From the IMG/VR virus record IMGVR_UViG_3300025137_000014, positions 123,123 through 187,122 of that record: DNA of 64,000 bases, one strand, 5' to 3'. Origin of the DNA: a virus. The position numbers were made by a program, and so were the translations under genes. This document shows, one piece after another, positions 49,407 through 57,785 of this stretch. Under the pieces are notes generated by a model. That model was not told where the DNA came from. It did not search any database and was given only the letters and a program-made list of their open reading frames with translations. How positions within the stretch are numbered: the stretch's first letter is position 1; the number at the start of each line of letters is the position of its first letter.

Positions 49407-49721
49407 ATGCAAACACAAAACGATAGCGAAACAATAGTTGATTCATCTTCTAGGACTTCAATAGAACCCCCTAAAAGATACTATGTTGTTATGCATAATG
49501 ATGATGGTACGCCTATCGAATTTGTAGTAAAAATATTAATGGACCTGTACAAACACGAAGAACAAACGGCGACTGACTTAGCAAATAAAATTCACGTAGA
49601 TGAAAAAGCTATTGTCGGTATGTTCAATTTAGAAATAGCAGAACAGAAGGTGGAAGAGACTCACGGAGCAAGTAGGGCGCATGGTTACCCATTAACGGTG
49701 ACATTAGAACAAGCAGATTAA
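49407..49721 (+). CDS. clpS: ClpS, N-degron adaptor
   Basis: 104 aa. YYVVMHNDDGTPIEFVVKIL carries the NDD-x-T-P motif that binds N-terminal residues; the His in KIHVDEKAIVG is the second ligand, and IAEQKVEETHGASRAHGYPL completes the domain. ClpS delivers N-degron proteins to ClpA and at the same time slows ClpA work on tmRNA-tagged proteins. No ClpA is seen here, so it must use host ClpA or a new partner. A flexible, Ser/Thr-rich N-terminal extension is kept, as needed for the ClpA effect. Confidence 0.94.
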   Translation: MQTQNDSETIVDSSSRTSIEPPKRYYVVMHNDDGTPIEFVVKILMDLYKHEEQTATDLANKIHVDEKAIVGMFNLEIAEQKVEETHGASRAHGYPLTVTLEQAD

Positions 49722-49734
49722 CCAGAGACTCGAC

Positions 49735-50478
49735 ATGACCACATATAGAATATTACAATATAACACGGACGACCTCCGCCTCGGATGGGACGTGTTTGAA
49801 ACGTCTAGTAATAAAGCTGACATAATGCTATTACAACGTTTTCCAAAGAAAGAATACAAAGAACTATGCAACGTAGCAAATAGAGCCTTTCTCACAGATA
49901 GTGTAGGACCTAATCAATTAAGTTTAGCAATATGCAGAAGTGATAGAGTAACCTCTATGGGAGGGGTAGAAACTATTACACTACCAAGCCATCAATTAAT
50001 AACAGCAATAGGTAATCCATTTCAAGGATCAACTGCATTAAAGATAGTATTAGGACAAGTATCGATAGTATCAGTACTCCCATGTTATCCAGAACCCATA
50101 GGTGAATATCCAGTATCAGAGGCAGACTTAGAAAAAGACATAAAATTTTTACTAGAAATGTTTAAAGATACACCAACGATAATAGCAGGTGATTTTCATA
50201 CAAGTCCAAGACATGAAAGTATCAATGAGTTAATTAAAGATAACGGATTTAAAAGTTATTTGGATGGTCATAACACATTTAAGACCTCGGATGGTCAAAT
50301 GATTAATTTAGATAGATTATTATGTAACTTTAGTGTTGACATTTCAGATATAATAGTGCATAATACAGATACAGATATACAACAAGGGCATTTTCCTATA
50401 ACATATACATTAAGTTGGGAGCCCAATAAAAAAGACGAATCGAATGAGGACATAAATGAATTTAAAAATCTTACATGA
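49735..50478 (+). CDS. endonuclease/exonuclease/phosphatase (EEP) family protein
   Basis: 247 aa. RILQYNTDDL (first Asn), IIAGDFHTSP (catalytic D-x-N variant, with His for Asn), INLDRLLCN and QGHFPITYTL (terminal His) follow the DNase I-like order. The GDFH instead of GDFN may lower or change activity. Could degrade host DNA/RNA or be a phosphatase. Overlaps the methyltransferase gene by 23 nt. Confidence 0.7.
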   Translation: MTTYRILQYNTDDLRLGWDVFETSSNKADIMLLQRFPKKEYKELCNVANRAFLTDSVGPNQLSLAICRSDRVTSMGGVETITLPSHQLITAIGNPFQGSTALKIVLGQVSIVSVLPCYPEPIGEYPVSEADLEKDIKFLLEMFKDTPTIIAGDFHTSPRHESINELIKDNGFKSYLDGHNTFKTSDGQMINLDRLLCNFSVDISDIIVHNTDTDIQQGHFPITYTLSWEPNKKDESNEDINEFKNLT

Positions 50479-51133
50479 ACTGGATAGAATACTAAAAAAC
50501 AATCCTAGTTTGCAATCAGACAAACATACCTTTTGTCAAGTTGTCAATGGTGTGTTTGATATAGAATTAAATCAAATTGATGATATAGAAATTCATGCAT
50601 TAGCAGAACAAATTGATAGAGCGGTATTGTCAAACTATTTTAGTAAAGTTTGGCAACCCGAAACAAAGAAATACAAGTATAGTGGACTAGCTATTATTGA
50701 TGAGGTCAATAGTATGAACCCAGACAATGTAATTGATATTGGTTGTGGGTATAACGAGTTCAAAGGTAAGATTAAAAATCTAATTGGCATTGATCCATAT
50801 AATGACAGAGCGGATGTAGGTGTACACACATTAGATTATAAACCAGATATTGAATTTGATGTTGCTATATGTTTAGGTAGTATCAATTTCGGTAGCAGTG
50901 ATAAGATACTTAATGAACTTGAAAATGTAGTAAACATGGTCAAGTCGGGCGGTTTCTTATACTTTAGAGTTAATCCTGGTATTCAACATGATAAACCAGC
51001 GGCTAAATGGATTAACTTTTATGATTGGGATCCAATCTTCATTTCAAATGCCGCAGAACATCTTAAATGTAATGTACTAACACTACGACAAGATGAAGGT
51101 GACCGTTTTTATTTTGTTTTACGAAAAAAATAG
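50456..51133 (+). CDS. class I SAM-dependent methyltransferase
   Basis: 225 aa. VIDIGCGYNEFKGKI is motif I, LIGIDPY the acidic end of strand two, FDVAICLGSINFG motif post-I, and SGGFLYFRVNPG the later strand. An N-terminal helical ~75 residues may bind the target. Substrate unknown. Confidence 0.8.
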   Translation: MNLKILHELDRILKNNPSLQSDKHTFCQVVNGVFDIELNQIDDIEIHALAEQIDRAVLSNYFSKVWQPETKKYKYSGLAIIDEVNSMNPDNVIDIGCGYNEFKGKIKNLIGIDPYNDRADVGVHTLDYKPDIEFDVAICLGSINFGSSDKILNELENVVNMVKSGGFLYFRVNPGIQHDKPAAKWINFYDWDPIFISNAAEHLKCNVLTLRQDEGDRFYFVLRKK

Positions 51134-51172
51134 AAAAAAACAGCCTTTAGAATTATATTAGCATATAATTAT

Positions 51173-51340
51173 GATAAATAAAAGTAATACGGAACCGTAT
51201 TTCAACATGTATTGCAGAGTTGTAGAACATGTCTAACCCTCAAAAAACTTTAACTTTTGAAGAAAGGTGTATGGGCATTACTTTGTAATATCTACTCATA
51301 TACTATTCTTTAAAAAACTAAACTCACAAAGGAGAAATAT
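51173..51340 (+). promoter_or_regulatory. late-type promoter and long leader of the tctC-tctA operon
   Basis: GATAAATA (51173-51180) begins a ~150-nt leader. It holds a perfect hairpin AATACGG-AA-CCGTATT (about 51187-51202), a pair of ACATGT sites 16 nt apart, and AAAGGAG before ATG 51341. No protein frame of note. The leader may be regulatory. Confidence 0.5.
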
Positions 51341-52396
51341 ATGTTTAGAAAACTACTAATGACAGTTGCATTGACATTTGGTCTCGCAACATCGGCATTG
51401 GCTGATTATACATTGATTGTCCCACAGGAACCTGGTAAAGGTACTTCTGTATGGGGAGAAATCATTGCTAAGAACTTAGAAAAGTTCATCGGTGAACCAG
51501 TCGTGGTTCGTCATATTCCAGGCGCAAGAGATATTCCTGGTTTCAATAAATTCCACAACAGTCTTCGTTTTGATGACAAAACAATCATGGTTGCACATGG
51601 TGGTAACGGTGTATCATACTTACTAGATAAAGTTGATTACAATTATTTCGATTATGAACTAATTGGTTCAATGAACAACGATATCGTTCTTGGTAAGCAT
51701 GAAGGCGCAAGTGAAAAAGAAGACAATTGGACAATCGCAGGCGGATCAGGTTTCGAACCAGATGCGGCGGCAGTTGCAATGTTAATCTGTGGTCCAACAG
51801 GTAATAACTCAGTTGACGATTATCTAGCATGTTGGAGAGAACGTGTAACATGGGTAAACGGCGTATCAGGCGGTGAAAAGCGTCTTGGTTTTAAAAACGG
51901 CGAATTCGATGTAGCACGTGAATCACCAGCGGCATGGAAACGTTTCTACGAAGGTATTGAAGGTAATGAATTGTGGTTCACACACGGTATCCTAGACTTA
52001 GAAAATAATGTACAAATGGCAGATCCAAACTTCCCTAACACACAGTTTGAGGATGTATACGAGTCACTATGGGGCGAAAGACCATCAGGTGATTTATATC
52101 AAGCATATAAACTAACTCGTAACTGGCGTGATGCTATTCAAAAGTCACTTTGGATGAACAAAGGTAACCCAAATGCGGCAAAAGTTAAAGCGGCTGTGAC
52201 TGAAATGATTAATGATCCAGTTGCAAGTGCAGAGATTTATGCTAAGACTGGTGTTTACCCTTGGATTCAAGATGGACCAGCTTTATTGGCGGCTCTGAAA
52301 TCTTTGATTACAGAAAAAGCACTTAAAGATGCGGTTCGTTGGAATCAAGAAGCATACGGCTTCCCATCAATCTATAAGCCTGAACTTTTAGACTAA
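51341..52396 (+). CDS. tctC: TctC-type periplasmic solute-binding protein
   Basis: 351 aa. A 21-residue signal peptide (MFRKLLMTVALTFGLATSAL, then A) leads to YTLIVPQEPGKGTSVWGEII and EPVVVRHIPGARDIPGFNKF, matching the start of tripartite tricarboxylate transporter binding proteins (BUG fold), which catch carboxylates such as citrate in the periplasm. It directly precedes tctA. Late-type promoter, high-quality ribosome site. A secreted binding protein from a phage is unusual and should act in the host periplasm. Confidence 0.85.
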   Translation: MFRKLLMTVALTFGLATSALADYTLIVPQEPGKGTSVWGEIIAKNLEKFIGEPVVVRHIPGARDIPGFNKFHNSLRFDDKTIMVAHGGNGVSYLLDKVDYNYFDYELIGSMNNDIVLGKHEGASEKEDNWTIAGGSGFEPDAAAVAMLICGPTGNNSVDDYLACWRERVTWVNGVSGGEKRLGFKNGEFDVARESPAAWKRFYEGIEGNELWFTHGILDLENNVQMADPNFPNTQFEDVYESLWGERPSGDLYQAYKLTRNWRDAIQKSLWMNKGNPNAAKVKAAVTEMINDPVASAEIYAKTGVYPWIQDGPALLAALKSLITEKALKDAVRWNQEAYGFPSIYKPELLD

Positions 52397-52406
52397 GGAT
52401 ATAGCT

Positions 52407-53915
52407 ATGGAATATGTTATCTGGGCTTTGATTGGCACCTGTTATGGAATGCTAGTTGGTATTATACCTATCGCAGGTGTAACTACCGCCCTGATAACTG
52501 TCTTTAGCATGGGAGCATACTTTATGGCCGACCCCTATTTGGGGTTGGTCTTTTTAACGGCTATCGTGGCAAGTTGTGCCAGTGCAGATAGTTACACAAG
52601 TATTCTTACTGGTATTCCAGGCGCAAGTACAACTGCGGCATGTGTTATTGATGGTTATCCTATGGCGAAGAAAGGTCAATCGGCCAGGGCAATGGGAATT
52701 GCTATTACAGATTCAACATTTAATGGTGTAGTATTTGCGGCTCTAACCTTTTTCTTACTTCCTTATTATGGGAAAGTAATTGTATTATTTGGTCGTCCAG
52801 AATTTCTGGGCTTCATGTTAATGGCACTTGCATGTGTAGGTTTCGTTGCAAGTAAGAATGTTTTCTTAAGTATCTGTGCAATCATATTTGGTTTAGCAGT
52901 AGGTATGGTAGGTGAAGATGTTGTAAGTAATCCTAGATTAACATTTGGTTGGGAATATTTACAAAATGGAATTGGCATGGTTGTTTTACTATCAGGCTTA
53001 TTCGGTGTACCAGAATTATTAGATGGATTTAGAAGAAAATTAAAATCAGCGGCACCACCAATGGAAGGAAATTACTTTGATGGACTGAAACAAGGCTTTG
53101 GTGATTGCAGAAGACATTGGAGAGATATGATAAGAGGTGGACTGATTGGTTTCGTTACTGGTTTATTACCAGGTGTAGGAGGAGCAGTAGGTGACTTCTT
53201 AGCATACGGTGCCACAAAAGCCGCACATAAAGACAAAGACCAAGAAGTACCTTTTGGATCAGGAAATCCAGTAGGGTTATTAGGCTGTGAAGGAGCCAAC
53301 AATGCACAGAAAGTATCTAGTATGATACCTGCTTGTTTGTTTGGTATTCCAGCGGCACCATTTGCGGCTATGGTTATGGCAATCTGTATGTACTTTGGTA
53401 TGGAGATTGGTACTCCTAGTTTGTTAGATGATATTCAATTTACAAACAGTTTAGCATTTGGTTATATTTTTGGAACTGTCGGTGTAGCACTATTAAGTAT
53501 ATTTTTATACAAATGGATTCTTAAAATATTAGAAGTTCCTTTCTGGATTTATGCGACATTTATTTTAGCAGTAATTGTTTATGCTAATATGCAATACACA
53601 GGTGGTTGGGAAGATTTAGCCTTACTAGCTATCTTAAGTGCTATTGGCGTTGTATGTAAAACATACAATATTAGTAGACCAGCAATTCTTGTTGCATATG
53701 TTGTTGCATTTAAAATCGATGAATATTTTTGGGGTACACTACAGTTGTATGGTTACAAACAATGGAAACCAGGATTGAGTTCGATGTCAGACTTTAGATG
53801 GTTTGATTTATTCAACATTTATAATCATCCTATTTTTCTTGTATGTATTCTTATAGCTTTAGGTATATTCATAAATAGTCTTGTAAGAAAAGATAAAGGA
53901 CTCGATTATACATGA
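52407..53915 (+). CDS. tctA: TctA-type membrane subunit of a tripartite tricarboxylate transporter
   Basis: 502 aa, full TctA length, about twelve helices. Typical blocks: VGIIPIAGVTTALITVF, TSILTGIPGASTTAACVIDG and IGFVTGLLPGVGGAVGDFLA, the two glycine-rich re-entrant repeats, plus FGIPAAPFAAMVM. It moves the carboxylate with a cation gradient. The small third subunit TctB is not found next to it; the phage may use a host TctB or work without. It overlaps the next gene by 4 nt. Confidence 0.92.
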   Translation: MEYVIWALIGTCYGMLVGIIPIAGVTTALITVFSMGAYFMADPYLGLVFLTAIVASCASADSYTSILTGIPGASTTAACVIDGYPMAKKGQSARAMGIAITDSTFNGVVFAALTFFLLPYYGKVIVLFGRPEFLGFMLMALACVGFVASKNVFLSICAIIFGLAVGMVGEDVVSNPRLTFGWEYLQNGIGMVVLLSGLFGVPELLDGFRRKLKSAAPPMEGNYFDGLKQGFGDCRRHWRDMIRGGLIGFVTGLLPGVGGAVGDFLAYGATKAAHKDKDQEVPFGSGNPVGLLGCEGANNAQKVSSMIPACLFGIPAAPFAAMVMAICMYFGMEIGTPSLLDDIQFTNSLAFGYIFGTVGVALLSIFLYKWILKILEVPFWIYATFILAVIVYANMQYTGGWEDLALLAILSAIGVVCKTYNISRPAILVAYVVAFKIDEYFWGTLQLYGYKQWKPGLSSMSDFRWFDLFNIYNHPIFLVCILIALGIFINSLVRKDKGLDYT

Positions 53916-54658
53916 TACACAAAACAAATTGGTCTAAGACCTTAAAAGATCCATCTGAATTCGAATCGAATTGGGATTGGACAGTAGCACATAGCGAATA
54001 TCATTTTGATGATAACAAAGTTGATAAAGAAGGTGAATGGTTTAAGGTATTAGGCCGATTTGATAATCCAGATTTGTGGAAAGAAGATAGAGATAGATTA
54101 GTTGAGCAATCAACAAAAGCTATTAATTGGGAAACTCGTAAATTCTACGGAGATAGAGAAGACGAGTCCCCAATGTTAAAACAAGAAGAATATGATATTG
54201 CACAAGGTGGTGGGGATCCTAAAAAACTTATGCTTACAAATATGAAAGATGAGTTAGAAGATTATCCAATGCTTGTTAAAATGAAAGAACACTTTGGAGT
54301 AATAGGCGGAAAAGATGAATTAAAATATCGTGCCCATGTGCAGTTAACAGGTCAAATGTTTAATTTACATATTGATAAACTATGGGACAGATGTATCGAT
54401 GATCCAGAACAAGTATGTCGTATTACATTTTTCTTAGATGATTGGAAACCAGGACAATTTTATATGTATGGAAATTGTATCTACGAAAGATGGAAAGCTG
54501 GTGAGGCTCATATTTTTGATTGGGCTAACGCACCACATGCCACTGCAAACACAAGTAATTTCCCTAGACCATCTATTCAGATTACAGGATTAAAATCTGA
54601 AAAGACTAGAGAAATTATCGCTAATGGATCACGTGATACGATATGGACACTAGAGTAA
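53912..54658 (+). CDS. 2OG-Fe(II) oxygenase-like protein
   Basis: 248 aa. QMFNLHIDKLWDR has the HxD, AHIFDWANAPHATANTSNF the distal His, and RPSIQITGL the Arg. FFLDDWKPGQFYMYG is a strand typical of the aspartyl/asparaginyl hydroxylase-like group. Coupled to tctA and DUF2061 genes by overlaps, which may mean it oxidises an imported carboxylate or uses imported 2-oxoglutarate. That link is a guess. Confidence 0.7.
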   Translation: MIHKTNWSKTLKDPSEFESNWDWTVAHSEYHFDDNKVDKEGEWFKVLGRFDNPDLWKEDRDRLVEQSTKAINWETRKFYGDREDESPMLKQEEYDIAQGGGDPKKLMLTNMKDELEDYPMLVKMKEHFGVIGGKDELKYRAHVQLTGQMFNLHIDKLWDRCIDDPEQVCRITFFLDDWKPGQFYMYGNCIYERWKAGEAHIFDWANAPHATANTSNFPRPSIQITGLKSEKTREIIANGSRDTIWTLE

Positions 54659-54843
54659 GAAGTCTTGTTAAAACTGTATCTTGGAGATTAACAGGAACTC
54701 TTTGTACATTTTTAATCAGTTATGCAATACTACGTGATTTAACTATCAGTGGTTCTATTGCAATCATTCAATTAACAGCCAACACTATAGTATTTTATAT
54801 ACATGAACGTATATGGAATCTAGTAAAATGGGGTAAACGTTGA
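54643..54843 (+). CDS. DUF2061 small membrane protein
   Basis: 66 aa. RSLVKTVSWRLTGTLCTFLI, then NTIVFYIHERIWNLVKWG, is the DUF2061 signature with two helices. In bacteria often beside sulfate-assimilation genes (cysC/cysN), and here it precedes an APS kinase gene by two genes. Overlaps both neighbours. Confidence 0.85.
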   Translation: MDTRVRSLVKTVSWRLTGTLCTFLISYAILRDLTISGSIAIIQLTANTIVFYIHERIWNLVKWGKR

Positions 54844-55481
54844 AACCATTATTAACAATAATGACAGGGCCACAGGGAAGTGGTAATCACTTATTCAGTA
54901 AAGCACTAGGACAAAATAAAAATATATTCGTATGGCCTGCATTGCAAGAAAAGTATTGGGAAGGCCATGATTTAGAACCCTTTGCAGAGTGCTGGAAAGA
55001 TCCTTTAAAACTAAATGATTTTGACTGGAAACAAAGTCAGTATTTCATCACAAGTATCAGTTGCCCATATTTTGATGATGGAGTAGAAACTATTCCACAG
55101 TATAATGATTTCATAAATATAGCGAAGAAATTTGCTGATATCCAATTTCTAATAATAGGAAGAGATAGAAACATTATGAGATTGCAACAAGAACGTGTAA
55201 GAGGAAAACATACTACTCCTGATTTTATGTCGCAAATAGATAGTATAATTTTTAATTTTAGGACTATCTTTGCAAGCCAAGAAATGTTATACTTATACAA
55301 GTTAAATTATTTACAATGGTTAGAAAAAGAATTAGGATTATTAGATAGTGAATTAACAGAAGACAATATTAGATTACTAGAGATATTATCTAAAGACGCA
55401 AACGAAAAATATATCTCACAAACAGAATCAGAATTGGATAAAATAATAAAATTAGCAAGTAGTCGGAAAGGGGCAATATGA
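54840..55481 (+). CDS. P-loop sulfotransferase-like protein
   Basis: 213 aa. TIMTGPQGSGNHLFSKAL is a P-loop of the sulfotransferase type (GSGN rather than GK[ST]); FLIIGRDRNIMRLQQERVRG fits the 3'-phosphate region with Arg. Lies directly before APS kinase in an overlapping operon, suggesting use of PAPS. A nucleotide kinase is the alternative, though the Lys of Walker A is absent. Confidence 0.6.
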   Translation: MKPLLTIMTGPQGSGNHLFSKALGQNKNIFVWPALQEKYWEGHDLEPFAECWKDPLKLNDFDWKQSQYFITSISCPYFDDGVETIPQYNDFINIAKKFADIQFLIIGRDRNIMRLQQERVRGKHTTPDFMSQIDSIIFNFRTIFASQEMLYLYKLNYLQWLEKELGLLDSELTEDNIRLLEILSKDANEKYISQTESELDKIIKLASSRKGAI

Positions 55482-55969
55482 AAATTTTAATATTTGGTTT
55501 ACCGGGAAGTGGCAAGAGTACTCTTGCAGAACCACTAGCAAAACTTCTTGGAGGCGTTCATGTCAATGCAGATAGAGTACGAGAAAAGTATGAAGGGCAT
55601 GATATGAGTAAGTGGGACTTTAGTCCCGAAGGACGTATGAGACAAGCACAAAGAATGAAGTTGCTTAGTGATGGAGTAATTATGGCTGGCAAAATTGCGG
55701 TTGCTGACTTTGTTTGCCCCACACAAAAAGCAAGAGAAGAATTTGGTGCAGACTTTACAGTATGGATGGATACTATTGAAGAAGGTAGATACGAAGACAC
55801 AAACAAGATGTTTGAAAAACCCGGTGTATATGATAGAGATTATCATGTGTCAGAATGGTTTGATGATACTCATTTACAATTAGTTCCTATTGTAGAAAGA
55901 TATATGAAGAAAACATCAACAACACCTGTAGGATACAGTGCATGGAGATTAGATAATGACGATATTTGA
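55478..55969 (+). CDS. cysC: APS kinase-like (adenylylsulfate kinase)
   Basis: 163 aa. Walker A GLPGSGKS (7-14); VNADRVREKYEGHDMSKWDF and FSPEGRMRQAQRM hold the APS-binding D..R and R; VADFVCPTQKAREEFGADFT and DTIEEGRYEDTNKMFEKP follow CysC order. It would phosphorylate APS to PAPS. Flanked by a sulfotransferase-like gene before and an HxGH nucleotidyltransferase after, all overlapping. Confidence 0.82.
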   Translation: MKILIFGLPGSGKSTLAEPLAKLLGGVHVNADRVREKYEGHDMSKWDFSPEGRMRQAQRMKLLSDGVIMAGKIAVADFVCPTQKAREEFGADFTVWMDTIEEGRYEDTNKMFEKPGVYDRDYHVSEWFDDTHLQLVPIVERYMKKTSTTPVGYSAWRLDNDDI

Positions 55970-56366
55970 TACATTTAAACCCACAACACAAATGTTAGGC
56001 AGATGGCAACCTTGGCATGATGGACATACTGAATTATTTAAACGTGCATTAGCAGAAACAGGACAAGTTTGTATTCAAATTAGAACTGTTCCACAACAAG
56101 AAGATGCAAGTGGCGGACGTACAGTAGTACAAGATGATAATCCTTTTATTGCTACAGATGTAGAAGAAAACATTAAGAAAGAATTAGAAAAAGTAGGATA
56201 CGCATATGGGCATGAGTATATCATAATGAGAGTGCCTAATATAGTAGATATTAGCTATGGAAGAGGCGTAGGTTACACATTCACAGAACATGATTTAGGA
56301 AAAGAGATACACAATATTAGTGCTACAAAAATACGTAAAGAAATGAGAGAAAAAGGTAAGTTATAA
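55956..56366 (+). CDS. HxGH nucleotidyltransferase (cytidylyltransferase-like)
   Basis: 136 aa. GRWQPWHDGHTELFKRAL carries HxGH (His21, His24), and HNISATKIRKEM the ISxTxxR ATP site. This fold includes NMN and pantetheine adenylyltransferases and is related to ATP sulfurylase. Next to APS kinase it may activate sulfate or another anion; NAD salvage is the alternative. Overlaps cysC by 14 nt. Confidence 0.75.
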   Translation: MTIFDTFKPTTQMLGRWQPWHDGHTELFKRALAETGQVCIQIRTVPQQEDASGGRTVVQDDNPFIATDVEENIKKELEKVGYAYGHEYIIMRVPNIVDISYGRGVGYTFTEHDLGKEIHNISATKIRKEMREKGKL

Positions 56367-56367
56367 A

Positions 56368-56396
56368 TTGACTTTATAGTTTAAATTTGTTATAAT
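56368..56396 (+). promoter_or_regulatory. sigma70-type promoter
   Basis: TTGACT (56368-56373), 17-nt spacer, TATAAT (56391-56396). The next ATG (56398) is one base away and upstream of the expected RNA start, so this promoter may mainly serve the nucleosidase gene at 56632. Confidence 0.65.
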
Positions 56397-56397
56397 T

Positions 56398-56622
56398 ATG
56401 ATAGTTTATATTAAATATGCAAGTGCGATTACTATATTAATCGCAATGAGTTTACATGTTGCAGGTATAACTCCCTGGAACAGTATCTTTCAATTATGTG
56501 GAGCGGCAGGTTGGTGCTACGTTGGTTACAAATGGAAAGAAAAAGCAATATTGCTTAACTTTGTTCCACAGTTTTTAATAATCATACCAATGTTAGTATG
56601 GATATATTGGATAAGTAAGTAA
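56398..56622 (+). CDS. small membrane protein (paralogue of the 31120 gene)
   Basis: 74 aa, nearly all hydrophobic: three helices with WCYVGYKWKEKAILLN between the second and third. Aligns with the C-terminal two thirds of the 107-aa protein at 31120. Start uncertain because of the promoter position. Confidence 0.6.
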   Translation: MIVYIKYASAITILIAMSLHVAGITPWNSIFQLCGAAGWCYVGYKWKEKAILLNFVPQFLIIIPMLVWIYWISK

Positions 56623-56631
56623 GGAAATAAA

Positions 56632-57345
56632 ATGACAGTAGGTGTAATATCAGCAATCCCAGAAGAATACTCTAAACTAGAATGGGATAGCGAACCAAGA
56701 ACTGAAATGATTATCAATAAGATTTTTCAGTTTGGTAATATGAACGGTGTAAAAGTTATAGCGGCAGAATGTGGTATAGGCAAAGTTAATGCTAGTATGA
56801 CTACTGCATTGCTATTAGGACATTTTGGGTGTGACAGTATCGTATTCTCAGGAGTAGCAGGTGGGTTAAATCCAAAGTATAATATTGGTGATGTATTAGT
56901 TGCAGAACAACTTATTCAGCATGATTATGGTGCAGTGGTAAATGGGCAAGTAATTAGTGCGATACCAGGTAGTTTTCCGGGTATGGTAGATGAGAATGAA
57001 GATGTATCATATAAAATGTCAACAGACATGCGTGATGCAGTAAAACATACATTAGGTGATAGGGTAAAGTTTGGTAGAATTTTAACAGGTGATACATACC
57101 TTGCTTGTTCTAAAACAAGAGAAATGTTTCATAAACAGTTTAAAGCAGATGCAATAGAAATGGAAGGAGGAGCAATCGCTCAAGTATGCTGTAATTGGCA
57201 TAAACCATTTATTGTTGTACGTGTATTAAGCGATTTATCGGGAAATGATTCGCATTTCGATTTTAATGAATTTGTTGACGAAAGTTCAGCAAAGTCGGCA
57301 GAGATTGTAAATAGATTACTGCCTGTAATGGATGCATGGGCATGA
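56632..57345 (+). CDS. mtnN: MTA/SAH nucleosidase-like phosphorylase-fold enzyme
   Basis: 237 aa. GVISAIPEEYSKL, AECGIGKVNASMTTALLLGH, IVFSGVAGGLNPKYNIGDVL and DAIEMEGGAIAQVCCNWHKP with VVRVLSDLSGNDS match 5'-methylthioadenosine/S-adenosylhomocysteine nucleosidase: the catalytic Glu, the MEGGA/MEG base motif and the SD Asp are kept. It cleaves the by-products of SAM reactions. The phage encodes several SAM enzymes (two radical SAM, two methyltransferases) whose by-products it could clear. Confidence 0.9.
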   Translation: MTVGVISAIPEEYSKLEWDSEPRTEMIINKIFQFGNMNGVKVIAAECGIGKVNASMTTALLLGHFGCDSIVFSGVAGGLNPKYNIGDVLVAEQLIQHDYGAVVNGQVISAIPGSFPGMVDENEDVSYKMSTDMRDAVKHTLGDRVKFGRILTGDTYLACSKTREMFHKQFKADAIEMEGGAIAQVCCNWHKPFIVVRVLSDLSGNDSHFDFNEFVDESSAKSAEIVNRLLPVMDAWA

Positions 57346-57785
57346 TAGAAAAATTTGAAGATACCCCTTTTGAACAAAACAAACAAAAAGTAATAGAAGA
57401 AACACATTTTTATAAAGCATTTGAAGACAAGTGGCCAGTATGTGATGGTCATTTGCTTTTTGTTCCTAAACAAAATAGTGTTAAGTTTATCTCAGTCGCT
57501 TTACAGGCTACAGTTTTGTATGGAGAAAAACTAATTGAAGAAGGCAAGATAGACGGATATAATTTTGGGATGAATATGAGAGAAGAAGCTGGCCAATCAG
57601 TAATGTGGCCACATATACATTTTATGCCAAGACATAAAGATGATTGTGAAGGCTTTCCAGGTAGTGTTAGATTAGCACATAGAGGGGGAAAAGGTCCACT
57701 CTATTATATGGAACACCCTAAATACAAAGAAGAATTTATTGAAAAACACCAAGATGAGATAGACGAGGACGGATTTAAATTTTAA
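57336..57785 (+). CDS. HIT-family protein
   Basis: 149 aa. The C-terminal half has AGQSVMWPHIHFMPRHKDD, the H-x-H-x-x-x-R/H region of HIT hydrolases (PHIHF for HVHxH), and CDGHLLFVPKQNSVKF the first conserved block. HIT proteins split nucleotide-phosphate bonds, such as Ap4A or AMP-X. One His of the standard triad is replaced, so specificity is unclear. Overlaps the nucleosidase gene by 10 nt. Confidence 0.75.
   Translation: MGMIEKFEDTPFEQNKQKVIEETHFYKAFEDKWPVCDGHLLFVPKQNSVKFISVALQATVLYGEKLIEEGKIDGYNFGMNMREEAGQSVMWPHIHFMPRHKDDCEGFPGSVRLAHRGGKGPLYYMEHPKYKEEFIEKHQDEIDEDGFKF

Noticed and set aside
49735-50478. Calling the EEP-fold gene an exonuclease III
   Set aside because: The key GDFN is GDFH and other ExoIII blocks are missing, so only the superfamily is claimed.
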